Program-made: the position numbers and the translations under genes
Notes under the pieces: model-generated
What the model saw: the letters and a program-made list of their open reading frames with translations, nothing else
What the model was told of the DNA's origin: nothing
The model's database searches: none
DNA from: Clostridia bacterium
Lineage (GTDB): Bacteria > Bacillota > Clostridia > Oscillospirales > CAG-272
Assembly: GCA_017465885.1 (NCBI GenBank)
Contig: JAFTVG010000016.1
Location: 19,622 to 83,621 of the forward strand
DNA length: 64,000 bases
Direction: 5' to 3'
Shown here: positions 1-8,176 of the stretch, in pieces
How positions within the stretch are numbered: the first letter of the stretch is position 1
How the letters are laid out: every line of letters starts with the position of its first letter

Positions 1-789
1 GAAAAGAGCACGCACGATTTCTGGAGAGTGTGCAACTATCTTGATTCGGTGACCTTTGACGTTTGTCAGGACATTCGGGTGCTTTATCTTGCAGGTGTGG
101 CGTTCGGTATGTTCCAAAAGGACCTCAGCGATTTCGACGCTTCGCTTCTTCACGAGACCATCTCCTCCTTCCACGATACCGAAAAGCGGCTGGACACCCT
201 TTTTGCCAGCGTTGAGGCAGACGCTTACGGAAGAGTGGCAGAGGTGAAGGAAGAGATCGACTACATCGCCAGCGTCAGACAAAAGGCGGGAACGCTGAGC
301 AGAATGCAAAAGGAGGGAAGCCTGCCTTTGCGGGTGACCCATAATGATACCAAGATCAACAACGTTCTCTTCCACCCCGAGACCTATCAGCCTTTGACGG
401 TGATCGACCTTGACACCGTTATGCCGGGACTGGTCGCCAACGACTTTGGCGATGCTGTGCGCTTTGCGGCAAACACCTCGGTGGAGGACGAAAAGGATTT
501 ATCCAAGGTGTCCTTCGATCTTGAAAAATTCAAGGCGTTTGCAGAGGGCTTCATCCCCTGCCTGAAGGATAGCCTCACCGAGCAGGAGATCAAGACTCTG
601 GCACTCAGCGTTTTCTGCATCACCGTGGAGCTCGCCTCCCGCTTCCTTGACGACTACATCACCGGAGACAAGTATTTCAAGACCCTTTACGAGGGACACA
701 ATCTGGTGCGTACCAGAGCACAGCTGACCCTTGCAAAGGATATCGAAAGAAAGCTTCCTCAGATGGAAAAGATCGTTGCAGAGATCTGA
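1..789 (+). CDS. Phosphotransferase (APH/choline-kinase fold), NahK-like, 5' truncated by window edge
   Basis: The frame is open from base 1, so the N-terminal part lies outside the window and the GTG at 28 is not the true start. The fragment has the Brenner-type kinase motif HNDTKINN (H114, D116, N121 of the fragment) followed by IDLDTVMPG, which supplies the metal-binding Asp of this fold. These motifs are typical of the aminoglycoside phosphotransferase/choline kinase superfamily, and the wording around them resembles N-acetylhexosamine 1-kinases, which phosphorylate GlcNAc/GalNAc at C1. The sugar specificity is inferred from motif resemblance only. A small membrane protein gene follows 47 bases downstream and ends in a terminator, so the two may be cotranscribed. 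Confidence 0.72.
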   Translation, partial: EKSTHDFWRVCNYLDSVTFDVCQDIRVLYLAGVAFGMFQKDLSDFDASLLHETISSFHDTEKRLDTLFASVEADAYGRVAEVKEEIDYIASVRQKAGTLSRMQKEGSLPLRVTHNDTKINNVLFHPETYQPLTVIDLDTVMPGLVANDFGDAVRFAANTSVEDEKDLSKVSFDLEKFKAFAEGFIPCLKDSLTEQEIKTLALSVFCITVELASRFLDDYITGDKYFKTLYEGHNLVRTRAQLTLAKDIERKLPQMEKIVAEI

Positions 790-836
790 AGACCCGCGCG
801 CCTGAGGACGCAAATCTGATGAAAGGTGAATAACTT

Positions 837-1097
837 ATGAGCAAGACCAAAAAGACGCTGATCGTGATCGCTTCGGTGGTGGGCGGAATCGCTCTGCTTT
901 GTGCCATTGCATACGGCATTTTCTACGGCGTGCTGACCCATCTTTTCGCAAAGACCAACTACGTTTCCGAGCCCGAGATCGTCGTGCCCTCAAGCTGGGA
1001 TGCAGATGAGGACGGGATCGGCGCAAGCACCGACATCGAGGATCTGATCAATCAGCTTGAAAAGGAAGAGGCTGAAAAAAATCAAAACGGCAACTGA
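837..1097 (+). CDS. Small single-pass membrane protein, unknown function
   Basis: An 86-residue protein starting at ATG after a gaaaggtg ribosome site. Residues about 9-33 (IVIASVVGGIALLCAIAYGI and on) form one transmembrane helix preceded by a Lys-rich start. The rest is short and acidic, ending in a Glu/Lys-rich tail. I do not recognise a family. It sits between the kinase gene and a terminator, so it is probably the last gene of that operon. Confidence 0.6.
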   Translation: MSKTKKTLIVIASVVGGIALLCAIAYGIFYGVLTHLFAKTNYVSEPEIVVPSSWDADEDGIGASTDIEDLINQLEKEEAEKNQNGN

Positions 1098-1100
1098 CTG

Positions 1101-1130
1101 AAAACCCCGAAGCACCTTTCGGGGTTTTTT
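1101..1130 (+). terminator. Rho-independent terminator
   Basis: Stem AAACCCCGAA / TTCGGGGTTT with a six-base loop, followed by a run of T. It lies directly after the stop of the small membrane protein gene. Confidence 0.85.
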
Positions 1131-1140
1131 AACGGTCGCC

Positions 1141-1169
1141 TTGAAAAATAGAAAAAAGTGTGTTATAAT
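1141..1169 (+). promoter_or_regulatory. Sigma-A promoter of the DtxR-type regulator
   Basis: TTGAAA at 1141-1146 and TATAAT at 1164-1169 with a 17-base spacer, 32 bases upstream of the start codon. Confidence 0.7.
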
Positions 1170-1200
1170 AAAAAAAGAACTGTTCGGGAGGTAAAAAGCG

Positions 1201-1581
1201 ATGCTTCATTTGCATGAATCGGGCGAAATGTATTTGGAATCCATCTACGTGCTCTGCAAGCAAAAGGGTGCGGTGAGATCGGTGGACGTTTGTGAATATA
1301 TGGGATACTCCAAGCCCAGCGTGAGCAGAGCGGTGGGGCTTCTCAAAAAGGGAGGATATCTGACTGTAGATAAGGATGGCTATCTTTCCTTGACCGAGGA
1401 GGGCGTACGGATGGCTGAAAAGACCTACGAGCGTCATACCGTGCTTTCCGAAGCATTTGAGCTGATGGGGGTGCCTGCACAGGTGGCGGCGGATGACGCC
1501 TGCCGGATCGAGCATCACATCAGCGACGTGACCTTTGAGGCACTCAAGCAGTATTTGAAGAAGGTCAAGGAGGGGCGCTGA
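1201..1581 (+). CDS. DtxR/MntR-family metal-dependent transcriptional regulator
   Basis: 126 residues. The N-terminal winged helix (about residues 5-65) has the family signature ESGEMYLESIYVL, and the recognition helix is YSKPSVSRAVGLL. The C-terminal dimerisation and metal-binding segment contains the ERH and DACRIEHHISD motifs (about residues 80-110) that carry metal ligands in MntR/IdeR. Length fits the short Mn/Fe-sensing Firmicute form without an SH3 domain. A GGGAGG ribosome site precedes the ATG. The gene has its own promoter and a terminator, so it is monocistronic here. Mn versus Fe specificity cannot be decided from context. Confidence 0.88.
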   Translation: MLHLHESGEMYLESIYVLCKQKGAVRSVDVCEYMGYSKPSVSRAVGLLKKGGYLTVDKDGYLSLTEEGVRMAEKTYERHTVLSEAFELMGVPAQVAADDACRIEHHISDVTFEALKQYLKKVKEGR

Positions 1582-1612
1582 CCGCCCTTCAAAGCACAAA
1601 ATGCATAAAACA

Positions 1613-1660
1613 CGCCAAGCCGATACCCCCTTGGGGAGTATTGTAAGCTTGGCGGTTTTC
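1613..1660 (+). terminator. Terminator after the DtxR-type gene
   Basis: Outer stem CGCCAAGC (1613-1620) / GCTTGGCG (1647-1654) with an inner TACCCC/GGGGAGTA hairpin, then TTTTC. Confidence 0.75.
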
Positions 1661-1694
1661 GTATCAGGGAGATCCTTTGAAAAAGGGCACGCGG

Positions 1695-2744
1695 CTAAAA
1701 GAGGGAGGCAAGAAGATCCTTTTCGTATTCCTCAAGAGAGGAAAAGTCCATGGCAGAGCCGTAGATCTCCTCTGCCTTGAAATGCAGGTCCTTGACTTCG
1801 GAAAGCAGCTCCAGCGCCGAGTCAACCAGCATCTCCTCGCTCTTTTCCAACCGTTTGAGCTGATCCTTCCTGCTTTTTTCGGGGGAAGAGAGCAGTCTGC
1901 GGGGATCGACGATCCGTTCCCGCTCAAGAAGAAGGGCGTCTCCGCATCTGAACAGACAGCGGCTTTCTTCGAAATAAAGGGCGTCGGGCTTGAGGGTCAA
2001 CGGATCGAGCAACAGCAGCATTCTTTGCTCCTTCTCTCGGGCTTTTTGAAGGAGAAGCTCCAAAAGATGGGTGCTTGCGGCATAACGGGGGAGGATGGTC
2101 ACGATGCAGTCTGCCCGTTTTAAAAGCGCGTCGGAGATCAGTGCTCCCCGCATACTCAGCGCCTTTTGAAAAAGAACGGTGGCTTTCCCTTTTTTTGAAA
2201 AGACCTTTTTTGCCCACCGACTTACCGTCTGCTCCCCTTTTTTTAAATCCAACAGCTCGTTTGAAAGGGACTCTCTGCAAAGAGCGGCGTTTTTGGCAGC
2301 CTCCAGCAGGAGATAGGCGCGGGAGTAAAGCTCCTTTTTGCCAAGAGAAAGAAGCTCCAGCTCCTTTTTGCGGGCGGCGAGTGCAGAGGCGTTCCAAAAG
2401 CGGCCCGTGTCGGCGATCTGCTCTCTTGCCCCGGGCAAAAGGGGCTCTAACAGATGAGGGGCGGTGGCATCGGCAAAGGCAACGCCCTGCTCAGGCAGGA
2501 TCAGTCCGTCTAAAGAGGAAGGATCGGAGGAGCAGAGAATGGGCAGGACGGGCAGGGCGCGTTTTTCGGCTTCCCGCCAAACCTTTTTCATCAATCCCGA
2601 CTTGCCCGTGCCGGGTCCCCCTTTTACAAGATAAAGGGTAGAGGAGCCTTGAAGGAGCTCGTTAAAATACGAAACGAAGCCGAAGCCCGAATTGGCGCAG
2701 ACGAACAGTCCGCCTTGAGAGGAAAAGGGAGTATAGGTGGTCAT
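1695..2744 (-). CDS. P-loop ATP-binding protein of the PRK06851 type, function unknown
   Basis: 349 residues from the ATG preceded by AAAGGAGGGTTT. An in-frame extension to 2834 exists but has no ribosome site. Walker A is GGPGTGKSG at about residues 39-47. The following text (CSSDPSSLDGLILPEQ, then DATAPHLLEP and PGAREQI) matches what I recall of a Bacillota/Clostridia ATPase family known only as PRK06851. The middle is Lys/Glu-rich and helical; the C-terminal half shows no second P-loop. No function has been assigned to the family that I know of. The gene is followed by nothing obvious on its strand before the DtxR-type terminator, and the flavin reductase gene upstream is separated by its own terminator. 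Confidence 0.65.
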   Translation of the reverse strand: MTTYTPFSSQGGLFVCANSGFGFVSYFNELLQGSSTLYLVKGGPGTGKSGLMKKVWREAEKRALPVLPILCSSDPSSLDGLILPEQGVAFADATAPHLLEPLLPGAREQIADTGRFWNASALAARKKELELLSLGKKELYSRAYLLLEAAKNAALCRESLSNELLDLKKGEQTVSRWAKKVFSKKGKATVLFQKALSMRGALISDALLKRADCIVTILPRYAASTHLLELLLQKAREKEQRMLLLLDPLTLKPDALYFEESRCLFRCGDALLLERERIVDPRRLLSSPEKSRKDQLKRLEKSEEMLVDSALELLSEVKDLHFKAEEIYGSAMDFSSLEEYEKDLLASLF

Positions 2745-2810
2745 AAACCCTCCTTTTGCTTTTTTATAAGCAGTATATGCGAAAAATGCTAAAAGGAAAC
2801 GGTGTACGAT

Positions 2811-2839
2811 CAGAAAAGACGGATGCATTTGCATCCGTC
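2811..2839 (-). terminator. Terminator of the flavin reductase gene
   Basis: Perfect palindromic stem GACGGATGCA / TGCATCCGTC at 2818-2839, followed on the minus strand by TTTTCTG. It lies 12 bases after the stop of the gene at 2852. Confidence 0.75.
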
Positions 2840-2851
2840 TGAGGATCAGCC

Positions 2852-3457
2852 TTAGCCGTCATTCTTTTTTTGAGGGCGGGGCTTTTGAGGGTGCTTCTTC
2901 TTTTTGCGCACCGAAAAGCCAAAGTCACCAAGCTTTTTGCCAAGGGCAAAGTATTCGCCGTGGGCGTAGGCGGCAAGACCGCTTTTTTCAAGACAGAGCC
3001 TGCCGCTTTTGTCCATCAGCCTTTCGTCTGCCGTTACCGCCACCACGTCCAGGAGAAACATATGGTGGCTGCCCAGCTCCATCACCTCAAAGACCTTGCA
3101 TTCGATAGAAAGCGGGCTTTCGGCAAGGGTGGGTGCGGACACGGCGGTGGAGGGGATGGGGGTGATCCCGCATTTTTCAAATTTGTTCAGATCCCTGCCC
3201 GATCTGACTCCGCAAAAGTCGGCGGTGCGCACAAGGCTTTCGGTGGTCAGATTGATGACCAGCTCGCCCGTTTCCTTGATCAGACCGTAGGAATAGCGCT
3301 CGGGACGGATGGAAACGTAGGTTTTTGGGGGGCGGGTGTTGATGATGCCCGTCCAGGCGGCAGTCATCACGTTGGGATTTTCCATGGTTCCGCAGGTAAT
3401 GAGTGCGGGGGGCAGGGGCGCCATTAATGCGCCGCCTTTAAAAAGAACTCGGCTCAT
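2852..3457 (-). CDS. Flavin reductase family protein (FMN-binding split barrel)
   Basis: 201 residues. The N-terminus runs through PPALITCGT, NVMTAAWTGIINTRPPKTYVSI and ELVINL, the usual FMN-binding split-barrel pattern of flavin reductase-like proteins in anaerobes. The later GSHHMFLLDVVAV segment is also typical. The C-terminus ends in a basic Lys/Pro-rich tail of about 25 residues that is not part of the fold. M1 is preferred over M12 because it preserves the common family start MSKVLFKPG. Such proteins bind FMN and transfer electrons; the physiological partner is unknown. It is divergently oriented to the pseudouridine synthase gene. Confidence 0.85.
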   Translation of the reverse strand: MSRVLFKGGALMAPLPPALITCGTMENPNVMTAAWTGIINTRPPKTYVSIRPERYSYGLIKETGELVINLTTESLVRTADFCGVRSGRDLNKFEKCGITPIPSTAVSAPTLAESPLSIECKVFEVMELGSHHMFLLDVVAVTADERLMDKSGRLCLEKSGLAAYAHGEYFALGKKLGDFGFSVRKKKKHPQKPRPQKKNDG

Positions 3458-3508
3458 AGTCTAACCTTTTTCTGCCGCACGTTTTTTGCGGCAAGCGTTA
3501 TTTTCTTA

Positions 3509-3523
3509 TACTACTACTACTAC
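3509..3523. repeat. (TAC)5 trinucleotide repeat in a divergent promoter region
   Basis: Five tandem TAC units, then TATACC. The tract lies between the divergent flavin reductase and pseudouridine synthase genes, where promoters for both are expected, so copy-number change could alter promoter spacing. That consequence is inference. Confidence 0.6.
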
Positions 3524-3590
3524 TATACCACATCGGCGGCGAAAAGTCAAAGCATTTCTTCTATTCTTTTTGCCGCGGAAAGGATGCGTT

Positions 3591-4280
3591 TTGAAGATTT
3601 TAAAAGAAACGAAGAACTATATCCTCTTCGTCAAGCCCGTAGGGATGCTGTCTGAGGAGGAGGGCAACAAGCAAAGCGTGCCTAAGGCACTTAAAGAATA
3701 CCTTTTGGAAAAGGGAGAGGGCGCTACGCAGATCTTCACGGTGCACCGTCTTGACAGAGACGTTTCGGGGGTGATGGTGGCGGCAAAGAACAGCCGCACC
3801 GCCTCGATGCTGTCAAAGGCGGTGGCAGAAAGAAGAATCGAAAAGGAATATCTGGCGGTCATCAAGGGCGTACCGGAGGAGAAGGAGGGGCGCTTAGAGG
3901 ATCTGCTCTTCCGCGATGCCTCAAAAGGCAAGACCTACGTCACCGACCGTATGCGCAAGGGGGTCAGAGACGCCTCTCTTTCCTACCGTCTGCTTGAAAC
4001 GGTGAACGAGGAGGGCGTGGGCGCTCTCAGCCTGGTGCGCATTCGTCTGCACACCGGGCGCACCCATCAGATCAGAGTGCAATTTGCCTCAAGAAAGCTG
4101 CCTCTTTACGGCGATGGCAGATACGGTGCGGGCGATGGAAAGCAGCGTCCCGCACTCTTTTCCTGCAGGCTGTCCCTTGAGGACTGCTTTGACTGCACCC
4201 AAATGCCAACGGACTATCCCTTTACCCTGTTTTCGTCTGTGAGACAGGGCGTTGACCTGAAGAGCGATCCGTTGACCTAA
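3591..4280 (+). CDS. RluA-family pseudouridine synthase
   Basis: 230 residues from a TTG at 3591 with a GGAAAGG ribosome site seven bases upstream. A longer in-frame ATG at 3486 would add 35 residues encoded by the TAC repeat region and is unlikely. The catalytic motif is HRLDRDVSGV (catalytic Asp in LDR), followed by EKEYLAVIKG and, near the C-terminus, RIRLHTGRTHQIRVQFA and PLYGDGRYG, all standard for RluA-type enzymes isomerising uridine in rRNA or tRNA. There is no N-terminal S4 domain, which fits the short RluA/TruC-like subgroup. The exact target site is not predictable. Confidence 0.9.
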   Translation: MKILKETKNYILFVKPVGMLSEEEGNKQSVPKALKEYLLEKGEGATQIFTVHRLDRDVSGVMVAAKNSRTASMLSKAVAERRIEKEYLAVIKGVPEEKEGRLEDLLFRDASKGKTYVTDRMRKGVRDASLSYRLLETVNEEGVGALSLVRIRLHTGRTHQIRVQFASRKLPLYGDGRYGAGDGKQRPALFSCRLSLEDCFDCTQMPTDYPFTLFSSVRQGVDLKSDPLT

Positions 4281-4434
4281 CGGGGAAGGGCAGGAACGAA
4301 ACGCCTCCCTTGCGCATAAACTGCAAGGGGTTGTTTTTGAAGGCAGGCAGAAGCATTTTGGAATGGATGTATTTTTGTTTACAATTTATAATGAAAAAAA
4401 TCAAAAAAACCCTTTTCAGAATGAAAAATATGTG

Positions 4435-4604
4435 ATACAATAGAGTGGTAGAAGAATGCCTTGCCGTGCCCGCTGAAGAAAGCTCCTTTCTTCTTCCTGA
4501 CACGGGCGGGTCGGAGCATCAAAGAACAAGGTGCCGAGCGGCACGCTTGCGGGGGACCGCAAACAAAAAACGAAAGGACGTGCCGCAGGCACGGGACATA
4601 CATA
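4435..4604 (+). promoter_or_regulatory. Structured leader of murA with promoter -10
   Basis: A -10-like TACAAT is at 4435-4440; the -35 is poor. The stretch to the start codon can fold into four hairpins: CCGTG/CACGG (4464-4468 with 4501-4505) enclosing GAAGAAAG/CTTTCTTC; GTGCC/GGCAC (4531-4544); TTGCGG-GGGA-CCGCAA (4547-4562); and CGTGCC/GGCACG (4579-4593). The only good ribosome site, AAAGGA at 4573-4578, is 26 bases from the ATG, with the last hairpin exactly between. No known riboswitch class was recognised. The rest of the gap 4281-4434 is A+T-rich with no gene seen. Confidence 0.5.
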
Positions 4605-5870
4605 ATGGAAAAAATTCTGATTGACGGCGGGAAACCGCTGGTAGGTGAGATTGAGACCAGCGGAATGAAGAACGCCGCATTGCCCATCATTTTCGGGTGC
4701 GTGCTGGTCAAGGGTCGGTGTGTGATCGAAAACCTGCCCGAGATCGACGACGTGGAGGTCTCCTTCCAGATCCTTGAGGATATGGGCGCCACCATCGAGC
4801 GCATCGACCGCACCACCTACGCCATCGACTGCACCAAGGTCAGAGGGGGAAGCTCTTCGGTCCAGCTGGTGAGAAAATTAAGAGCCTCCTACTATCTGCT
4901 GGGCGCAGAGATCGGCAGATACGGCAAGGCATACGTGGGCTCGCCCGGCGGATGCGATTTCGGGTGCAGACCCATCGACCAGCACATCAAGGGCTTCGAG
5001 GCGCTGGGATGCACGGTGCGGATGGACGGCAACTACGTGGAGGCAGTGGCGCACAAGGGCCTTCAGGGCACCAACATCTTTTTTGATCTGGTGTCGGTTG
5101 GTGCGACCTTGAACGTGATGCTTGCCGCCGTGTGCGCGCCCGGCGTGACGGTGATTGAAAATGCGGCAAGAGAGCCCCATATCGTGGATCTGGCAAACTT
5201 TTTGAACACCTGCGGCGGACATATTTCGGGCGCGGGAACGGATACCATCAAAATCAAGGGCGTGACCGAGCTTCACGGATGCACCTACGCCATCATTCCC
5301 GATATGATCGAGGCAGGCACCTATATGATCGCCGCCGCGGCAACGGGCGGACATCTGAAGGTCACCAACGTCATCCCCAAGCACCTTGAATCCATCACCT
5401 CCAAGCTTTGCGAGATGGGCGTGACGGTCACCGAGGGTGACGACTTCGTGGAGGTGGCGATGGAGGGCAAGAAGCTGACCAGAACCAACGTCAAGACGTT
5501 GCCCTATCCCGGCTTCCCCACCGATATGCAGCCCCAGATGGCAGTGCTGATGTGCCTGGCTGAGGGCATCTCCAATATGCACGAAAGCGTTTTCGACAAC
5601 CGCTTCCGCTACACGGAGGAGCTGGCACGGATGGGAGCGCTCATCAAGGTCAGTGGCAAAATGGCGCGCATCGAGGGCGTGAAGTCACTGCGCCCTGCAA
5701 GGGTGAGAGCAGTGGACTTGAGAGCGGGTGCGGCAATGGTCATTGCAGGACTTGCTACCGAGGGTACCACAGAGATCGACAACATCCAGCTTATTGAAAG
5801 AGGATACGACGATCTGGTGGGCAAGCTGACGAAATGCGGCGCGGACATCCGCAAGGAGCAGGTGGGCTGA
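4605..5870 (+). CDS. murA: UDP-N-acetylglucosamine 1-carboxyvinyltransferase
   Basis: 421 residues starting MEKILIDGGKPLVGEIETSG. It transfers enolpyruvate from PEP to UDP-GlcNAc, the first committed step of peptidoglycan synthesis, in the cytoplasm. The conserved SGMKNAALPI start (Lys binding substrate), the GCDFGCRPIDQHIKGFEALG stretch containing the usual loop region, and the late PGFPTDMQPQ and NRFRYTEELARMGA motifs are all present. The catalytic loop carries SPGGCDFG, consistent with the Cys that reacts with PEP and is targeted by fosfomycin. Length fits the family. It is followed after 38 bases by the M18 aminopeptidase gene. Confidence 0.96.
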   Translation: MEKILIDGGKPLVGEIETSGMKNAALPIIFGCVLVKGRCVIENLPEIDDVEVSFQILEDMGATIERIDRTTYAIDCTKVRGGSSSVQLVRKLRASYYLLGAEIGRYGKAYVGSPGGCDFGCRPIDQHIKGFEALGCTVRMDGNYVEAVAHKGLQGTNIFFDLVSVGATLNVMLAAVCAPGVTVIENAAREPHIVDLANFLNTCGGHISGAGTDTIKIKGVTELHGCTYAIIPDMIEAGTYMIAAAATGGHLKVTNVIPKHLESITSKLCEMGVTVTEGDDFVEVAMEGKKLTRTNVKTLPYPGFPTDMQPQMAVLMCLAEGISNMHESVFDNRFRYTEELARMGALIKVSGKMARIEGVKSLRPARVRAVDLRAGAAMVIAGLATEGTTEIDNIQLIERGYDDLVGKLTKCGADIRKEQVG

Positions 5871-5908
5871 GACCCGCAAATATGACAGAAAGAAAAGGAG
5901 CTATCGTT

Positions 5909-7213
5909 ATGAAGCAGTACGATCATCTGAATATTTCAAAGGAACTCATCGAATTTATCGACCGCTCTCCCAGCAGCTTCCACGCTGTGAAGGAGCTGGG
6001 CGCAATGCTGGAGGATAGGGGCTATACCCGTCTTTTTGAGTCGGATAGCTGGAATTTAGAGGAGGGCAAGGGCTATTACGTGACCAGAAACGGAAGCTCG
6101 GTCATCGCCTTCCGCTATAAAAAGGATTTTGAGGGCTTTTCCATTGCCGCCTCCCACAGCGACTATCCCTGCTTCAAGATCAAGGATAAGGGCGAGCTTT
6201 GCGGAGAATTCGTCAGACTCAACACAGAAAAGTACGGCGGTATGATCTGCTCCACCTGGCTTGACAGACCCTTGTCTGTGGCAGGCAGAGTGATCGTGAA
6301 GACCGAGCAGGGCATTGAATCGATGCTTCTCGATATTGACAGAGACCTGCTGCTCATCCCCTCGGTTGCCATCCATATGAACAGAGCCTCCAACGACGGT
6401 ATGAAATATAATCCCGCCGTGGATACCGTTCCCCTCTTTGGCGGAAAGGAAAGCAAGGGCACCTTCTATGCCCTCATCGCAAAGGAGCTGGGGATCAAGG
6501 AGGAAGAGATCCTTGGCACCGACCTGTTCGTTTATGCAAGACAGAAGGGCTGCGTCTGGGGAAGCGAAGGACAGTACGTTTCCTCCAGAGCTCTTGACGA
6601 CCTGCAGTGTGCATTTGCCTCGATGAAGGGCTTCCTTGAGGCGGGGCAGGGAAAGAGCTTGCCTGTTTGCGCTGTTTTTGATAACGAAGAGGTGGGCTCC
6701 TCCACAAGACAGGGTGCTGCTTCCACCTTCCTTTACGACATTTTACACCGCATCTGCGCAGGGCAGAGCGAGGATGGCTACTACAAGGCACTTGCCTCCT
6801 CCTTCCTTCTTTCCTGCGACAATGCCCACGCATTACATCCCAACCACCCCGAATATGCCGATGCCGAAAACAAGGTGCGCTTGAACGAAGGCATCGTGAT
6901 CAAATTCAATGCAGGACAGAAATATACCACCGACGGTATTTCCGAGGCGTACGTGAAGTATCTGTGCGCCAAGGAGGGCGTGCCTTTCCAGAGCTACGCC
7001 AACCGCTCGGATATGGCAGGCGGATCCACTCTTGGCAACATCGCCACCACCAGAGTGTCGGTCTGCTCGGCAGACGTGGGTCTGCCTCAGCTGGCAATGC
7101 ACTCGGCTTATGAGAGTGCAGGTCTGAAGGACACCGCATATATGATCGATCTGTGCAAGGCACTGTTTGAAGGATGCTTCAAGGAAAGCAAGAAGGGATA
7201 CGAGCTGATCTGA
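5909..7213 (+). CDS. M18 family aminopeptidase (aspartyl aminopeptidase type)
   Basis: 434 residues from the ATG after AAAAGGAG. Metal-ligand and catalytic motifs of the M18 family are visible in order: SHSDYPCFKIK (first His/Asp), SRALDDLQCAF, DNEEVGSSTRQGA (Glu pair), and QLAMHSAYESAG (last His). NAHALHPNHPEY and GSTLGNIATTR are further family hallmarks. These dodecameric zinc enzymes remove acidic or other N-terminal residues from peptides in the cytoplasm. It follows murA closely and may be cotranscribed, although a functional link is not obvious. Confidence 0.93.
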   Translation: MKQYDHLNISKELIEFIDRSPSSFHAVKELGAMLEDRGYTRLFESDSWNLEEGKGYYVTRNGSSVIAFRYKKDFEGFSIAASHSDYPCFKIKDKGELCGEFVRLNTEKYGGMICSTWLDRPLSVAGRVIVKTEQGIESMLLDIDRDLLLIPSVAIHMNRASNDGMKYNPAVDTVPLFGGKESKGTFYALIAKELGIKEEEILGTDLFVYARQKGCVWGSEGQYVSSRALDDLQCAFASMKGFLEAGQGKSLPVCAVFDNEEVGSSTRQGAASTFLYDILHRICAGQSEDGYYKALASSFLLSCDNAHALHPNHPEYADAENKVRLNEGIVIKFNAGQKYTTDGISEAYVKYLCAKEGVPFQSYANRSDMAGGSTLGNIATTRVSVCSADVGLPQLAMHSAYESAGLKDTAYMIDLCKALFEGCFKESKKGYELI

Positions 7214-7268
7214 GGCTTTCTTGAAGTAACTGCACCGAATGACGCTGAAAAGAAGGGAAGGAATACTG

Positions 7269-7697
7269 ATGAACGTTGCTTTTTTTATCAAACCCAAAAG
7301 CGCGATTGCCTTTATCTACGAAGACAACACCCTGCGGCAGGGGCTTGAAAAAATGAAGCATCACGGCTATTCGTCCATTCCCGTTTTGGCAAGAGACGGC
7401 AGATACGTGGGAACGGTGAGCGAGGGGGACTTTCTGTGGGCGATCTACAGAAGGGAAGATCCCCGCTACGAAGAGAAGACCCGTGTTTACGAGATCCTGC
7501 AGGGAGAGCACAGAGATCCGGTGCGGATCACGGCAAGCATGGACGAGCTTCTTTTGAAGGTGCTGACCCAGAATTACGTTTCCATCGTGGACGATTCCGA
7601 CTCCTTTATCGGCATCGTGACCAGAAGAGACGTGATGCGCTACTACTACGAAAGGATCAAGGAAATCGAGGCTCATCAGACCTCCAAGGAGGAGTGA
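7269..7697 (+). CDS. CBS-pair domain protein
   Basis: 142 residues starting MNVAFFIKPKSAIAFIYEDNT; an earlier ATG at 7239 has no ribosome site, while GAAGGAA precedes 7269. Two CBS motifs are seen: LRQGLEKMKHHGYSSIPVL with GRYVGTVSEGDF, and the second repeat LLLKVLTQNYVSIVDD with FIGIVTRRDVM. It resembles the stand-alone CBS proteins of Bacillota (CbpB-like) that bind adenine nucleotides or cyclic dinucleotides. Ligand is unknown here. It sits between the aminopeptidase and a strong terminator. Confidence 0.85.
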   Translation: MNVAFFIKPKSAIAFIYEDNTLRQGLEKMKHHGYSSIPVLARDGRYVGTVSEGDFLWAIYRREDPRYEEKTRVYEILQGEHRDPVRITASMDELLLKVLTQNYVSIVDDSDSFIGIVTRRDVMRYYYERIKEIEAHQTSKEE

Positions 7698-7723
7698 GCT
7701 CCGGAGATCCCGAAGGGAAGATC

Positions 7724-7759
7724 CACCCCGCAAAGCGGTGCTTTGCGGGGTGTTTTTTT
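7724..7759 (+). terminator. Strong rho-independent terminator
   Basis: CACCCCGCAAAGC / GCTTTGCGGGGTG, 13 bp stem with a three-base loop, then seven T. It separates the murA region from the branched-chain operon. Confidence 0.93.
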
Positions 7760-7851
7760 GTCCTTGAGCGGCTACCCCGTTTTGTCCTGCCAAAGAAGCT
7801 TTTCGGATGCGTTTTTTTGTGAAAAAACGGGAACTTTTTTTAAAAAAACAC

Positions 7852-7880
7852 TTGACAAAACGGATGAAAAAAGGTATACT
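7852..7880 (+). promoter_or_regulatory. Sigma-A promoter of the branched-chain amino acid operon
   Basis: TTGACA (7852-7857) and TATACT (7875-7880), spacer 17 bases. Transcription should start near 7887, just upstream of the T-box leader. Confidence 0.85.
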
Positions 7881-7929
7881 GTTTCTATCGTTTTTCAAGG
7901 CGTTGATGGGAACAAAACTTCATTTTTGA

Positions 7930-8176
7930 CCTTTGCAGAGAACTGTCGGTGGGTGCAAGACAGAAGGCAGATGAAGAACACTCCTCCCGGAGCTGCCCGC
8001 TGAAAGGGAAACCGAGTAGGTGCGGACGGGTCCTCCCGATACAGAGGAAGGGCGTTGGTTGACGCCTGCAGAGAGGGCGCAGGATGCGCCAAAAAGAGTG
8101 GTACCGCGGAGAACATATACCCTTCGTCTCTTTTACAAAATACGGGTCTTCGTGTTTTGGGAAAGAGGCTTTTTTA
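7930..8176 (+). promoter_or_regulatory. T-box leader, probably tRNA-Leu responsive
   Basis: The T-box core AAAGAGTGGTACCGCGGA is at 8093-8110, with TGGT (8099-8102) to pair with the uncharged tRNA acceptor end. A candidate apical part of Stem I is CTGTC...GACAG around GGTGGGTGCAA (7944-7964). The 3' side of Stem I reads GAACACTCCTCCCGGAGCTGCC, in which both possible specifier triplets (7981-7983, 7984-7986) are CUC, a Leu codon. The terminator form is GTCTCTTT (8126-8133) with AAAGAGGC (8162-8169) followed by T6; the antiterminator would use the T-box region. This fits control of leuA and the downstream genes by leucine-tRNA charging. The specifier assignment is inference. Confidence 0.9.

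Noticed and set aside
2075..2641. Long Arg-rich plus-strand open frame opposite the P-loop gene
   Set aside because: It is antisense to a gene with a clear Walker motif and ribosome site. Its amino acid composition is that of a shadow frame.
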